DNA from: Flavobacterium litorale | Lineage (GTDB): Bacteria > Bacteroidota > Bacteroidia > Flavobacteriales > Flavobacteriaceae | Direction of reading: 5' to 3' | NCBI RefSeq assembly: GCF_019613795.1 | Contig: NZ_CP080429.1 | Location: forward strand, 2,413,501 to 2,477,500 | Length of the DNA stretch: 64,000 nt | Shown here: positions 9,642 to 18,620 of the stretch, in pieces | Numbering within the stretch: position 1 is the stretch's first letter | Layout of the letters: each line of letters starts with the position of its first letter | The notes under the pieces: generated by a model | Databases searched by the model: none | What the model was told of the DNA's origin: nothing | Seen by the model: the letters and a program-made list of their open reading frames with translations, nothing else | Translations under genes and position numbers: made by a program

Positions 9642-11294
9642 TTAATTGAGTAAAGCTCTGGCATGATTAAGCGCGGAGTCGGAGATATCCTTGCCCGAAA
9701 GCATTTCGGCTATTTCTCGTACTCTATCTTCTCCAGATAGTAGCTTTAGTTCTGATACTGTAGTTTCGCCTTGCGTTGTTTTAAATACTTTGTAATGCTG
9801 ATTGCCTTTGGCTGCAATTTGAGGTAAGTGTGTTATGGCAAATACTTGCATGCCATTGCTCATAACTTTCATGATATTACCCATTTTGTTTGATATTTCA
9901 CCTGAAACTCCAGTATCAATTTCATCAAATATAATGGTAGGTAATTTAGAGTAGTCTGCCAATACTGCTTTTACCGATAGCATTATACGCGACATCTCCC
10001 CACCCGAAGCTACTTTTTTAAGCAACCCAAAATCAGTACCTTTATTAGCCGAGAATAGCAAACTAATACTATCCTTACCCGTAATATAATAATTATCTGT
10101 ATGCGTTACATTAAACTGAAAGCGTGCATTGGGCATACCTAACTGCGATAATAAGGCGGTTATTTTTTTTGTTAATACAGGAATGGCAGCTTTTCGCTTG
10201 TCTGATATCAATAACGCTGTTTCGTCTATAGCTGCTTTAGCTTTGGTAACCGCATCTTCTAATTTTTGTATGGTGGCATCTATGCCGTCAGATTGTACGG
10301 CTTTGCTTTCGAGTTCATTTTGTATGGCTATTAACTCGGCCACAGTAGCCACGTTATGTTTTTTCTGTAATGTGTACAGCAATTGTAATTTCTGGTTTAT
10401 TAGTGTTAAACGAGCAGGGTCGTCTACCAATGTTTCAAAGTTTTGTGATATTTCTTCCGTAACATCATCCATCTCGATTAGTAAACTCGAAACTCTATCA
10501 TAAAAAGAGTTATGCTCTGCCGAAAGACTACTTAGTTTTTGCAGTGCTATTTTTATTTCTTTTAGGCTTTGTAATGCTCCCATTTGCTCATCGGTTGCAA
10601 GCCCAATAGCTTTTGCTAACAATTCTTTTATAAACTCTACGTTACTAAGCTTTTCAAGTTCAGCCTCCAAACTTTCCTGCTCCCCTGCCTCCAGCTTAGC
10701 ATCAATAAGTTCTTGCAGTAAAAAAGTATTATAATCGTGCTCTTTTGCTAAATCTGCTTTTTGTTGTTTGGCAGTATCCAAGTCTAATTGTAACGATTTT
10801 AATTTTGTAAGCTGTTTTTTATAAGTGGCTATACTAGCCCCCGTACTAGCAACGGCATCTATAATTTGCATTTGGTATTGCTCATCAGATAACTCGCGTG
10901 TTTGTTGCTGCGAGTGAATATCGATAAGATGGTTACCTAATTGCTGTAATACTTGTAAGGTTATGGGGCTATCGTTTACAAAAGCACGCGATTTACCAGA
11001 GGGTAGTATTTCGCGACGTATTATGGTTGTCGCTTCATAATCCAAATCGTTTTGGTTAAAAAAGTCATTTAAATTATAATCGCTTATTTTAAAACTAGCC
11101 TCAATAATACATTTAGCAGTTTTATCTTTTAGCGATGTAAGGTCGGCACGGTTACCCAACACCAAACCTAACGCACCCAGTAGTATGGATTTTCCTGCTC
11201 CAGTTTCTCCTGTGATAATAGAGAGTTTATCGGAAAAATCGATATGCAACTGCTCTATCAGTGCAAAATTTTTAATTTGTAACGATTGCAGCAT
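9642..11294 (-). CDS. recN: DNA repair protein RecN
   Basis: RecN is an SMC-like ATPase that acts on double-strand breaks during recombinational repair. The N-terminal ATPase half carries Walker A GETGAGKS (residues 29-36 from the chosen start) after MLQSLQIKNFALIEQL. The middle is a long coiled coil. The C-terminal half has the ABC signature region ASGGEMSRIML, Walker B TIIFDEIDTGVSG and ITHLPQIAAKG. I chose the ATG at 11294 over one 24 bases upstream because known RecN proteins begin at this MLxxLxIKNFALI segment. It follows the DUF4835/porD gene by about 29 bases on the same strand. Confidence 0.95.
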   Translation of the reverse strand: MLQSLQIKNFALIEQLHIDFSDKLSIITGETGAGKSILLGALGLVLGNRADLTSLKDKTAKCIIEASFKISDYNLNDFFNQNDLDYEATTIIRREILPSGKSRAFVNDSPITLQVLQQLGNHLIDIHSQQQTRELSDEQYQMQIIDAVASTGASIATYKKQLTKLKSLQLDLDTAKQQKADLAKEHDYNTFLLQELIDAKLEAGEQESLEAELEKLSNVEFIKELLAKAIGLATDEQMGALQSLKEIKIALQKLSSLSAEHNSFYDRVSSLLIEMDDVTEEISQNFETLVDDPARLTLINQKLQLLYTLQKKHNVATVAELIAIQNELESKAVQSDGIDATIQKLEDAVTKAKAAIDETALLISDKRKAAIPVLTKKITALLSQLGMPNARFQFNVTHTDNYYITGKDSISLLFSANKGTDFGLLKKVASGGEMSRIMLSVKAVLADYSKLPTIIFDEIDTGVSGEISNKMGNIMKVMSNGMQVFAITHLPQIAAKGNQHYKVFKTTQGETTVSELKLLSGEDRVREIAEMLSGKDISDSALNHARALLN

Positions 11295-11323
11295 AGTGTG
11301 TGCCTTTGTTTTACGCAAAGGTA

Positions 11324-12208
11324 CTATTTAATAGCACTCCATTTAGAAGAATTCATAGGAGATATTCGGCTAAGTTTATCTGCCAGTCCTGTAGTAGTTA
11401 TCATAGGACCTCCCGAGAACATTGATACAACCTCATCGGACTTGGCATCGAAAAATATACGCATTAAAAATGCATTAGGGCGTACTTTGTTTAGTTGCAC
11501 TAATGTATCAATAGCCTCAATAGCTTTTTCTTTTCCTTCTTTTGGATTATCTGCCATAACATCTAGTGCTTCTCTGTGGTACGAATAAAGTACTTCTCTA
11601 AAAGGTATAAAAGTAGTAGAAAGTAAGTCGTCTACCAGAAAAAAGCGGTTCTGGTTACCGTCTTGCTGGCTCCACCCTTTATAGCCCGAACCTTGTGCAA
11701 GGCTAACCATATTTTGTGCTTCTTGGTAGTAAGGTGTACCCCCGCTTGGTGCAAAAGAATCGGCATCCATACCGATTATAATATTGGCATAGTACGCCAT
11801 TAAAGCTACTAGGTTAGAGTCGTAACTATTAGGGTTGTATATAAGGTTTTCGTTTTCAAGATATCTAAATGCTACTTCTTTATCATTAAAATTAAGCATT
11901 GGCGATGAGTAGCTCGAATTGTACACAGGTCGTGATGATTGCACCTGCATGGTAGCCGTAAAGTTATTAGAGTTGTAGGCTGATACGTTTATAAATATAG
12001 AGCATTCAATACGCTCGCCTGGAGCAAAATCACGATTCGTCCATCGGGTATTGTTTACAAACTCGTTAAGTGATTTTTCTAACACTCTAAATATTTGTGT
12101 ATTGGCATCTGTAATCCTATCAAAATCTACTTGTACGGTGCAATTAAGCTCTTGCCCTTTTACCGAAAAAGATAGGAATACCAACATTATTGCAAACCAT
12201 TTATACAT
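11324..12208 (-). CDS. porD: DUF4835 family protein, probable T9SS-associated PorD
   Basis: The 294-residue exported protein has signal peptide [19 protein letters not shown] followed by ELNCTVQVDFDRI. Features include NRDFAPGERIECSIF, an aromatic-rich middle (YNSSYSSPMLNFNDKEVAF) and a C-terminal helical segment. This matches the Bacteroidota DUF4835 family, which I recall being annotated as type IX secretion protein PorD; the name is from memory and the biochemical role is not established here. The start overlaps the end of coaBC by 8 bases, so the two are translationally coupled within the bamD-rpoZ-coaBC-porD-recN run. Confidence 0.75.
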   Translation of the reverse strand: MYKWFAIMLVFLSFSVKGQELNCTVQVDFDRITDANTQIFRVLEKSLNEFVNNTRWTNRDFAPGERIECSIFINVSAYNSNNFTATMQVQSSRPVYNSSYSSPMLNFNDKEVAFRYLENENLIYNPNSYDSNLVALMAYYANIIIGMDADSFAPSGGTPYYQEAQNMVSLAQGSGYKGWSQQDGNQNRFFLVDDLLSTTFIPFREVLYSYHREALDVMADNPKEGKEKAIEAIDTLVQLNKVRPNAFLMRIFFDAKSDEVVSMFSGGPMITTTGLADKLSRISPMNSSKWSAIK

Positions 12209-13412
12209 TGTAGTGCGTTTTTATTTTAGTAATAATATCCTTAGCAACTTCTTCTTTTGTTTTAAGCTCTAAAGGCTCTATAGTAAACTCCTTATCAATA
12301 AAAGTAACTTTATTGGTAGGTTTTCCAAAGCCTGCTCCTGCATCGTTCAACGAATTTAAAACAATCAAATCTAAGTTTTTTTTCTTTATCTTTTGCTTTG
12401 CGTGTTCTATTTCGTTCTCCGTTTCTAATGCAAAGCCTATTAAAAATTGCTTTGTTTTCTTTTCTCCTAACGAAAATAATATGTCTTTATTTTTCTCTAA
12501 TACTATTTCGAGGTCGTTATCAGACTTTTTAATTTTCTGATTGGCAACAACTTTAGGTCGATAGTCCGATACCGCAGCAGCAGCAATGGCAACATCTGTG
12601 TTTTCAAAATGCTCATGGCAGGCATCGTACATTTGCTGTGCATTGGTAACACGTATAAGTTGTATACCATTATGCTCGGCTTGCAAATGCGTAGGACCAC
12701 TTATTAGTACTACGGCTGCACCTGCATTGGCAGCGGCAAAAGCAATATCGTACCCCATTTTACCTGAGGAATGGTTACCTATAAAACGTACAGGGTCTAT
12801 AGCCTCGTATGTAGGACCTGCAGTTATTAGTATTTTTTTTCCGCGAAGTGGTAATTTTGCTGCTAAATCGTTCTCTAAAAAGGTAATAATGTTTTCAGGT
12901 TCTGCCATACGCCCTTCACCAGAAAGTCCGCTAGCTAACTCGCCTGTTTCGGCGGGTATCATAATATTACCGTATTCTTGTAGTTTTTTAAAAGCAGTAA
13001 CCGTTGATGGATGACGATACATATCGAGATCCATTGCTGGGGCAAAATAAACAGGGCATTTTGCCGATAAGTAGGTTGCTATTAATAAGTTGTTTGCACT
13101 ACCCGATACCATTTTAGATAAGGTATTTGCTGTAGCAGGGGCAATTACAAATATATCTGCCCATAGTGCAAGTTCTACATGGTTGTTCCATACTGCATTT
13201 TCGTCCTCTTCGTCATAAAAAGAGGAGTGCACAGGTTTTTTGGAAAGTGTAGATAGTGTGAGTGGTGTAACAAAATCTTTGGCGGCAGGCGTCATAATAA
13301 CTTGTACTTGCGCACCTGCCTTAATAAAAAGCCTAACTAAAGATGCTGTTTTATATGCGGCAATACCCCCCGAAATACCAAGAAGAACTTTTTTACCGCT
13401 TAAAACCGACAT
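12201..13412 (-). CDS. coaBC: Bifunctional phosphopantothenoylcysteine decarboxylase / phosphopantothenate-cysteine ligase
   Basis: CoaBC makes 4'-phosphopantetheine for coenzyme A: the CoaB half couples phosphopantothenate to cysteine and the FMN-dependent CoaC half decarboxylates the product. CoaC (about residues 1-185) shows [10 protein letters not shown], catalytic His78 ([11 protein letters not shown]) and PAMDLDMY. CoaB (about 190-403) shows [24 protein letters not shown] and KIKK. Two classical CoaC residues differ: the Asn of the PxMNxxMW motif is Asp128 and the Cys of the flap (E. coli ACGD) is Ser161 ([11 protein letters not shown]). I believe this pattern is common in Bacteroidota. 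It lies 10 bases after rpoZ and overlaps the next gene. Confidence 0.93.
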   Translation of the reverse strand: MSVLSGKKVLLGISGGIAAYKTASLVRLFIKAGAQVQVIMTPAAKDFVTPLTLSTLSKKPVHSSFYDEEDENAVWNNHVELALWADIFVIAPATANTLSKMVSGSANNLLIATYLSAKCPVYFAPAMDLDMYRHPSTVTAFKKLQEYGNIMIPAETGELASGLSGEGRMAEPENIITFLENDLAAKLPLRGKKILITAGPTYEAIDPVRFIGNHSSGKMGYDIAFAAANAGAAVVLISGPTHLQAEHNGIQLIRVTNAQQMYDACHEHFENTDVAIAAAAVSDYRPKVVANQKIKKSDNDLEIVLEKNKDILFSLGEKKTKQFLIGFALETENEIEHAKQKIKKKNLDLIVLNSLNDAGAGFGKPTNKVTFIDKEFTIEPLELKTKEEVAKDIITKIKTHYNV

Positions 13413-13422
13413 CTGTTATATA

Positions 13423-13740
13423 CTATTTATTAGATTCTCTGAAAGATATTTTCTCTTTTAACCACTCCTCTACTGCTAAAGCATGTGGCTTAGGTAATTT
13501 TTCGTAAAATTTAGATACTTCTATCTGCTCTTTGTTTTCAAATATTTCTTCAAGGCTATCGTTATAAGTAGCAAATTCTTCTAACTTCTCGATAAGCTCT
13601 TTTTTAATTTCGCCATTAATTTGGTTAGCTCGCTTTGCTATAATTGTAATAGCTTCGTATATGTTGCCTGTAGGCTCTTCAATATCCGTTTTGTTGTAGG
13701 TAATTGTATTAACTGGAGCTTGAGCTTTTTTTAAATCCAT
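13423..13740 (-). CDS. rpoZ: RNA polymerase omega subunit (Bacteroidota type)
   Basis: The 105-residue protein has the omega core TGNIYEAITIIAKRANQIN, which is the conserved helix that binds the beta' C-terminus. It also has the longer acidic C-terminal tail usual in Bacteroidota. It helps assemble and stabilise RNA polymerase. It sits 11 bases after bamD and 10 bases before coaBC, an arrangement I associate with Flavobacteria; omega next to CoaBC is itself a recurring pairing. Confidence 0.88.
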   Translation of the reverse strand: MDLKKAQAPVNTITYNKTDIEEPTGNIYEAITIIAKRANQINGEIKKELIEKLEEFATYNDSLEEIFENKEQIEVSKFYEKLPKPHALAVEEWLKEKISFRESNK

Positions 13741-13751
13741 ATTGACTTTTA

Positions 13752-14558
13752 TTATTTTGAAAGTAGTTCTAATTCTTTATTCACGTTGTTAATCATATCA
13801 TCAGCACGATCTTTGTATTTCGTATCGGCTTTAAACTTTATTAATGCTTCGTAATTTAGCTTTGCAGCTTGCAATCGTGCACGCTTTTTAGCTTGTACAC
13901 TATTTATGGCTAACCTGTACGATGCATCGAGCTTATGGTAAAGCGCATCTTCTTTATATACCGTACCAGGATGATCTAATATAAAATTATCAAGAGCTAC
14001 AATAGCGGCTTTAAAATCGCCAAAATACTCCGCAGTATAATTGTATTGCTTGGCTATCTCAAATGCTTTTTTCTCTAGCTTTTCGTTGAGTTCCTTTACC
14101 AATTGGTTTGCTTCTGGCATAAACTGCGAGTTCGGGAACCTATCAATAAACTGTTGTAACTTATCTAATGCCTTGTAGGTATCCACTTGGTCTAGTGAAT
14201 ATCTTGGTGATAGTTGATAGTAACTTTTTGCTCCCATAAAAGCAGCTTCTTCCAGCTTTTCGCTTCGTGGGTAGTTTGCCGAAAAATACTCAAACTGGTA
14301 ACCTGCTGTATAATATGTTTTTACATTGTATAACGACGATGCGTACATATAAAACAGCTTTTCTGCTTGTGGTTTCCCTCTGTAAGAAGGTGCTATTTGC
14401 TCAAACAAACGAATAGCTTTAGCGTATTTTCCGTTATTGTACATTAACTCTGCCACCTCATACTTTACCTTAATATCATCGGATTTTAAGGCTTTTTGGT
14501 ATTGGTTACAAGAGGATAGTACTACTGCAAGAAGTATTATATATAGGTATCGAGCCAT
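13752..14558 (-). CDS. bamD: Outer membrane protein assembly factor BamD (lipoprotein)
   Basis: The 268-residue lipoprotein has lipobox LSSC (Cys17) after a short hydrophobic signal, followed by TPR-like repeats (NGKYAKAIRLFEQIAPSY, YFSANYPRSEKLEEAAFMGAKSYY, ALDKLQQFIDRFPNSQFMPEA). These are hallmarks of BamD/YfiO, which works with BamA to insert beta-barrel proteins into the outer membrane. Length matches the family. It is the first gene of the block bamD-rpoZ-coaBC-porD-recN and has its own Bacteroidota promoter 50-78 bases upstream, so an envelope assembly gene leads a mixed housekeeping operon. Confidence 0.9.
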   Translation of the reverse strand: MARYLYIILLAVVLSSCNQYQKALKSDDIKVKYEVAELMYNNGKYAKAIRLFEQIAPSYRGKPQAEKLFYMYASSLYNVKTYYTAGYQFEYFSANYPRSEKLEEAAFMGAKSYYQLSPRYSLDQVDTYKALDKLQQFIDRFPNSQFMPEANQLVKELNEKLEKKAFEIAKQYNYTAEYFGDFKAAIVALDNFILDHPGTVYKEDALYHKLDASYRLAINSVQAKKRARLQAAKLNYEALIKFKADTKYKDRADDMINNVNKELELLSK

Positions 14559-14607
14559 TTCAAGTATATGAATTTATGCACAGCTACCGCTGATTTAAAA
14601 GCAACTG

Positions 14608-14636
14608 CAAATTTAGTTAATAATTATGGAATACAA
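14608..14636 (-). promoter_or_regulatory. Promoter of the bamD operon
   Basis: On the minus strand TTG (14634-14636), an 18-base spacer and TAAATTTG (14608-14615) match the Bacteroidota TTG/TAnnTTTG promoter. The predicted start leaves a leader of about 44 bases before the bamD ATG. The rest of the 14559-14750 gap holds no other recognised feature. Confidence 0.65.
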
Positions 14637-14750
14637 AATCTTTTTTTTAGCCATTACAAGGCTTTTAAAGATGGGGCATAATCCACTTCATAAACTACTA
14701 TTGTATGTATTTTATTGTGTAGGTTTTGTACCTAAACAACAAAAGGATTG

Positions 14751-15632
14751 TTACGATTGTGTTTGCTGCACAAAACTGGCTAAACGTTTTGCTAAACCAT
14801 TGCTAACTTGTACTAAAGGTAGCCTAACAACATCCTCACACAAACCAAGCGATTTAAATACCGATTTTATTCCTGCAGGATTGCCTTCTTCAAAAATCAT
14901 ATCAATAGCTTCGGCAAGTTGGTAATGTATTTTATATGCATCTGTTACGTTTTTATTTAACCCCAAACGTACCATATCCGAAAACTGTTTCGGGAAGCCC
15001 TCTCCTATTACCGATATTACGCCTGCACCGCCAGCAAGTACCATAGGTAATGTTATCATATCGTCACCCGATATTACCAAAAAATCGTCAGGAGTATGCT
15101 GTATTAAATTCATAGCCTGTACAATATCGCCTGCTGCTTCTTTAATGGCTACAATATTCTTAAAATCGTTTGCTAAACGTACTACTGTTTTAGGCAACAT
15201 ATTGCTTGCCGTTCTTCCAGGTACATTATAAAGTATAATGGGTAGTGGAGAAGCCTCAGCTACAGCTTTAAAGTGCTGATAAATCCCCTCTTGTGTGGGT
15301 TTGTTATAATAGGGCGAAACTGAGAGTACAGCGGTAAAAGCATCAAGGTTGGTTGTTTTTAGCGCATTAACAACGTCGTTAGTATTATTACCGCCTACAC
15401 CAAGCACTAAAGGCAACCTGCCTGCATTGGCTTCAATAATTGTTTTTACAACCAATTCTTTTTCTTGTACACTTAACGTGGCAGATTCGGCTGTGGTACC
15501 TAAAACTACAAGATAGTCGATACCATTGTCTATCTGGAAATTAACGATGCGTTTTAGTGCATCAACATCAACCGAAAAATCGTTTTTAAATGGAGTTATT
15601 AAAGCAACGCCTGTACCCGTAATTGCCTGCAT
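14751..15632 (-). CDS. dapA: 4-hydroxy-tetrahydrodipicolinate synthase
   Basis: It condenses pyruvate with aspartate semialdehyde, the first committed step of the lysine and diaminopimelate pathway. The 293-residue TIM barrel shows the Schiff-base Lys164 (VAIKEAAGD), Tyr135 (ILYNVPGR), Thr46-Thr47 (GTTAES) and Arg140, all expected for DapA. The start [15 protein letters not shown] is at the normal position. It is separated by one base from the upstream small gene, with which it shares a promoter at about 16.17 kb. Confidence 0.95.
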   Translation of the reverse strand: MQAITGTGVALITPFKNDFSVDVDALKRIVNFQIDNGIDYLVVLGTTAESATLSVQEKELVVKTIIEANAGRLPLVLGVGGNNTNDVVNALKTTNLDAFTAVLSVSPYYNKPTQEGIYQHFKAVAEASPLPIILYNVPGRTASNMLPKTVVRLANDFKNIVAIKEAAGDIVQAMNLIQHTPDDFLVISGDDMITLPMVLAGGAGVISVIGEGFPKQFSDMVRLGLNKNVTDAYKIHYQLAEAIDMIFEEGNPAGIKSVFKSLGLCEDVVRLPLVQVSNGLAKRLASFVQQTQS

Positions 15633-15633
15633 A

Positions 15634-16149
15634 TTATTTTCTGTTTAAGATTTTTATATATTTAAAGAGTTCGCTCACAAAAAGCTCGTATTTTTTGGTA
15701 GGAGTATTTATCGTAAAATCGTTAAGCCGTGTATCTACAGCCGAAAAACCAACTTTAAACTTAGCTTTCGATTTTAATGTGGCTAAAACCAATGGTAAAT
15801 CTTCGGTATCGTAATAACTAATTAGCATATCAAAACGACGGTATACAAACGCATTTACAGCCTCTGTTTTAAAACGCCCATTGGCATTTATATCGGCAAG
15901 CGAATAACAGTCTTTAACCACTTCTTTGCTACTTATATTTTCTCTATAACTTAGTACTTCTATATTTTTCTCGGCAATACCTTGCTTAACAATTGCTTTT
16001 ACAATAGTACTTGTATTACCATAATGCTGCTCATCGGTAAGTACACCTACAGTCACTACAGTATCAGGCATAGCAATGGGTTGATACTTGGCTAAAGATT
16101 TCTTAATGGTTTTTTTTAAGCCAAAGTTTTTAATAAACTTCAAAAACAT
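15634..16149 (-). CDS. Conserved flavobacterial protein (DUF6913-like), dapA neighbour
   Basis: The 171-residue protein starts [19 protein letters not shown]. It has no signal peptide or membrane segment. It contains [22 protein letters not shown] and a C-terminal [16 protein letters not shown] segment. I recognise it as a conserved Flavobacteriaceae family (probably DUF6913) that sits before dapA; the function is unknown. I preferred the ATG at 16149 over one eight codons upstream because a strong -7 box (16171-16178) puts the predicted transcription start between them. It ends one base before dapA, so the pair should be cotranscribed. Confidence 0.75.
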   Translation of the reverse strand: MFLKFIKNFGLKKTIKKSLAKYQPIAMPDTVVTVGVLTDEQHYGNTSTIVKAIVKQGIAEKNIEVLSYRENISSKEVVKDCYSLADINANGRFKTEAVNAFVYRRFDMLISYYDTEDLPLVLATLKSKAKFKVGFSAVDTRLNDFTINTPTKKYELFVSELFKYIKILNRK

Positions 16150-16170
16150 CGTATTTTTACTGATTGAATA

Positions 16171-16200
16171 CAAAACTACTCCAAATAAGTGTTACCACAA
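16171..16200 (-). promoter_or_regulatory. Promoter of the DUF6913-dapA transcript
   Basis: The minus strand has TTG (16198-16200), a 19-base spacer and TAGTTTTG (16171-16178), an exact match to TTG-N19-TAnnTTTG. It overlaps the first codons of the divergent gene at 16189. Confidence 0.7.
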
Positions 16201-16980
16201 ATAATTACTCTCAAAAAGAATAGCATTAAAGCCCTATTATTAGTCTTGTTTTTAGGCTTATTCACTTTTATTTCGTGTGCACCAAAACAGTTAGTAAACA
16301 CAAAAGTTAACGGGAAACAAGTACCCGTTAATAATGCCTACAACACCGATAATGAAATTGAAAGTTTTATAGCCCCCTACCGTAAGCATATTAATAACGA
16401 CCTAGATAGTACGCTGGCTTGGGCTCCCGTAACGTTTACAAAGCGCAAAGGAAAATGGCAAACCAATATTGGTAACCTTATGGCAGATGTTACTTTTACA
16501 ACTGCTGACAGGTTGCTTTACGCAAGAGAAAAAAAACACGTAGATGTTTGTTTGCTAAACCATGGTGGCATACGGTCTACCATACCACAAGGTAAAGTTA
16601 CAGCACGTACGGGATACCAAATAATGCCTTTTGAGAATAACCTTATTGTATTGGCATTAAAAGGGGAACAAATTAACGATATAGCCGCTTACTTTATTAA
16701 GGGTAAAAAAGCACACCCAATAGCAGGTATGGAAATTGTGTTAGACAAGCAGAATAACCTTAAAAAAACAATGGTACAAGGACAACCCGTTGTAGCCGAT
16801 AAAATATACTATGTAGCTACGTCCGATTATCTTGCTAATGGCGGCGATAACATGGTGTTTTTTAAAGAGGCTGTAGCATCATACAAAATGGATTATAAAT
16901 TGCGAAATTTGTATATCGACTATTTTAAAACTGTAGATACCCTGCCTATAAACAATACCAAGCGCATTATAATTGAGTAA
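16189..16980 (+). CDS. 5'-nucleotidase C-terminal domain lipoprotein
   Basis: The 263-residue lipoprotein has a hydrophobic signal and lipobox FISC, followed by a 5'-nucleotidase C-terminal domain: NIGNLMADV, LLNHGGIRSTIPQGKVTARTG, IMPFENNLIVLALKG and TSDYLANGGDNM. In UshA-type enzymes this domain binds the nucleotide, but here it is separate from the metal-binding catalytic domain, which is the next gene 3 bases downstream. The start is GTG at 16189: an in-frame stop lies directly before it and there is no ATG before the signal peptide. The two products probably act together outside the inner membrane on nucleotides or related phosphoesters; that is inference from the pairing. Confidence 0.85.
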   Translation: MLPQIITLKKNSIKALLLVLFLGLFTFISCAPKQLVNTKVNGKQVPVNNAYNTDNEIESFIAPYRKHINNDLDSTLAWAPVTFTKRKGKWQTNIGNLMADVTFTTADRLLYAREKKHVDVCLLNHGGIRSTIPQGKVTARTGYQIMPFENNLIVLALKGEQINDIAAYFIKGKKAHPIAGMEIVLDKQNNLKKTMVQGQPVVADKIYYVATSDYLANGGDNMVFFKEAVASYKMDYKLRNLYIDYFKTVDTLPINNTKRIIIE

Positions 16981-16983
16981 GCC

Positions 16984-17901
16984 ATGAAGAGAAGAGATTT
17001 TATACAGAAAACAGCAGCAGGGTCGGCAATACTCATGAGTGGGTTACCATTAAGTAGTTTTGCTACCGAAATAAATGCAGTAAAGCGTATTACAATACTC
17101 CATACTAACGATACGCACAGCCATATAGACCCTTTACCGATGGACGACCCACGAAACCCTAATATGGGTGGCGCAGCCCGTAGGGCAACATTGGTAAATG
17201 CCATTAGAAAAGAGAACCCCAATACGTTATTACTGGATGCTGGCGATATTTTTCAGGGTACGCCCTATTTTAACTACTACGGTGGCGAATTGGAGTTTAA
17301 AATTATGAGTATGCTGCAATACGACCTTGCTACGCTAGGTAATCATGATTTTGATAACGGTATAGAAGGTTTTTACAAGCAACTACCCCATGCAAAATTC
17401 GATTTTGTATCGGCAAACTACGGTTTTAAAAACTCGGTGCTGGACGGTATTGTAAAACCCTACAAAGCATTTGTAAAAGACGGCATTAAAATAGGCATCT
17501 TTGGGCTAGGCATACAATTGCAGGGCTTGGTTGACCCACGCTTGTATAAGGAAGTACAATACAACGACCCCATAGGCGTAGCACAAGATATGAGCCGTAC
17601 GCTTAAAGAAGAAGAAAAATGCGATTTAATTATTTGCCTATCGCACCTTGGCTTTAGTTATGGTAAAAAAAGTGACAAGGTATCAGACCAAGTTATAGCA
17701 CGCAACACTAAAGATATCGACCTTATTATTGGTGGACACACACATACCTTTTTAAGCAAGCCGTATATAGCCCAAAACGCTAACGGTAACGATGTACTTA
17801 TAAACCAAGTAGGTTGCTACGGTATTAATGTTGGGCAAATTGATTTTTATTTTGAGAAAGGCAGAAAGAGCTTTGAGAGTAAAACTATAAATGTGGGATA
17901 A
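16984..17901 (+). CDS. Tat-exported metallophosphatase, 5'-nucleotidase catalytic domain
   Basis: The 305-residue protein begins with a twin-arginine signal (KRRDFIQKTAAGSAILMSG). The metallophosphoesterase motifs of the UshA/5'-nucleotidase family follow in order: HTNDTHSHID, GDIFQGTPYFNYYGG, LGNHDFDNG, SHLGF and GGHTHTF. The C-terminal nucleotide-binding domain is absent and is supplied by the preceding gene. It likely hydrolyses nucleotides or nucleotide sugars in the periplasm. Tat export suggests it folds and loads metal in the cytoplasm. It follows the partner gene after 3 bases, so they form one transcript. Confidence 0.9.
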   Translation: MKRRDFIQKTAAGSAILMSGLPLSSFATEINAVKRITILHTNDTHSHIDPLPMDDPRNPNMGGAARRATLVNAIRKENPNTLLLDAGDIFQGTPYFNYYGGELEFKIMSMLQYDLATLGNHDFDNGIEGFYKQLPHAKFDFVSANYGFKNSVLDGIVKPYKAFVKDGIKIGIFGLGIQLQGLVDPRLYKEVQYNDPIGVAQDMSRTLKEEEKCDLIICLSHLGFSYGKKSDKVSDQVIARNTKDIDLIIGGHTHTFLSKPYIAQNANGNDVLINQVGCYGINVGQIDFYFEKGRKSFESKTINVG

Positions 17902-17993
17902 ACTTATCTCAATTAAAAGTTGATGGTATTCAAAAATACTGATTATGAATAGCGAAAATTAATAAAACTTCTAAAAAGATTACAAAACTTAAA

Positions 17994-18455
17994 CTAAATT
18001 AATTGTAAAGATTGTATCAATTCTAATATGTGCTTTGCTTTCAAATCATTAACTAAAATATGCTTGGTTCTATCAACTATTTGGTAAGTAGATGTCCAAA
18101 TAGTTTCGTAACCATATGTATTCGCCACATGTTTAACAGCACGTACGGTTTCACCTCTTGTTCTAGTGGTACATATTATAATGTCACATTTATAATTAAT
18201 TGCTAAGTCAGTTAGTTTCCCTTGCAAACCTGTATTAGGATCACCCTGACTTTCCACGCCAATTATTACACCATTAATTTCAACTACAACTCTAATATCG
18301 GTTATAGCGTGAACTACCATTGGTATTGGAAAAATTGCCTTATATGTTGGATAGGTACTTAACAGCAAATTTGCAAATGCTCTTAGGGTATTGCTTTTCC
18401 CTTTACCTCCAGCATTACAAACTGCTAAAATTGTTTTATTGTTGTTAACGGTCAT
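17994..18455 (-). CDS. Orphan P-loop (ParA/MinD-like) protein of unknown function
   Basis: The 153-residue protein begins MTVNNNKTILAVCNAGGKGKS. GGKGKS matches the GGxGK[ST] core of the deviant Walker A motif of ParA/MinD-type SIMIBI ATPases, but the signature lysine before GG is Ala. Later segments VIIGVESQGDPNT and CDIIICTTRTRGET sit where switch and Walker B strands would be. It is about half the size of ParA or MinD and has no partner gene. No signal peptide or membrane helix is visible. It is flanked by the 5'-nucleotidase pair and nadC, both on the other strand, and looks like an accessory insertion. The start at 18455 was preferred because it directly precedes the first beta strand; an ATG 45 bases upstream is possible. 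Function unknown. Confidence 0.7.
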   Translation of the reverse strand: MTVNNNKTILAVCNAGGKGKSNTLRAFANLLLSTYPTYKAIFPIPMVVHAITDIRVVVEINGVIIGVESQGDPNTGLQGKLTDLAINYKCDIIICTTRTRGETVRAVKHVANTYGYETIWTSTYQIVDRTKHILVNDLKAKHILELIQSLQLI

Positions 18456-18620
18456 AAAAATATTGTTTATTTTTAATATATATTGATTGTATAGCGCCAA
18501 AATAAATAGATTAAATTGAAAATAAAATACCCGTTAATAGGTATTTTATAAGATATAATTCTTCCTGTTTTCACAAAAAAACCCCTATTTTAGCTATTAA
18601 ATAACAAATACCAGAAAAAC

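Noticed and set aside
14626..14925. Plus-strand open frame MEYKIFFLAITRL opposite dapA
   Set aside because: It runs over the end of dapA on the other strand, has no recognised domain, and starts in the bamD promoter region.
17994..18500. A defence-system gene
   Set aside because: A lone P-loop protein without toxin, nuclease or restriction partners is not enough to claim this; left as unknown.
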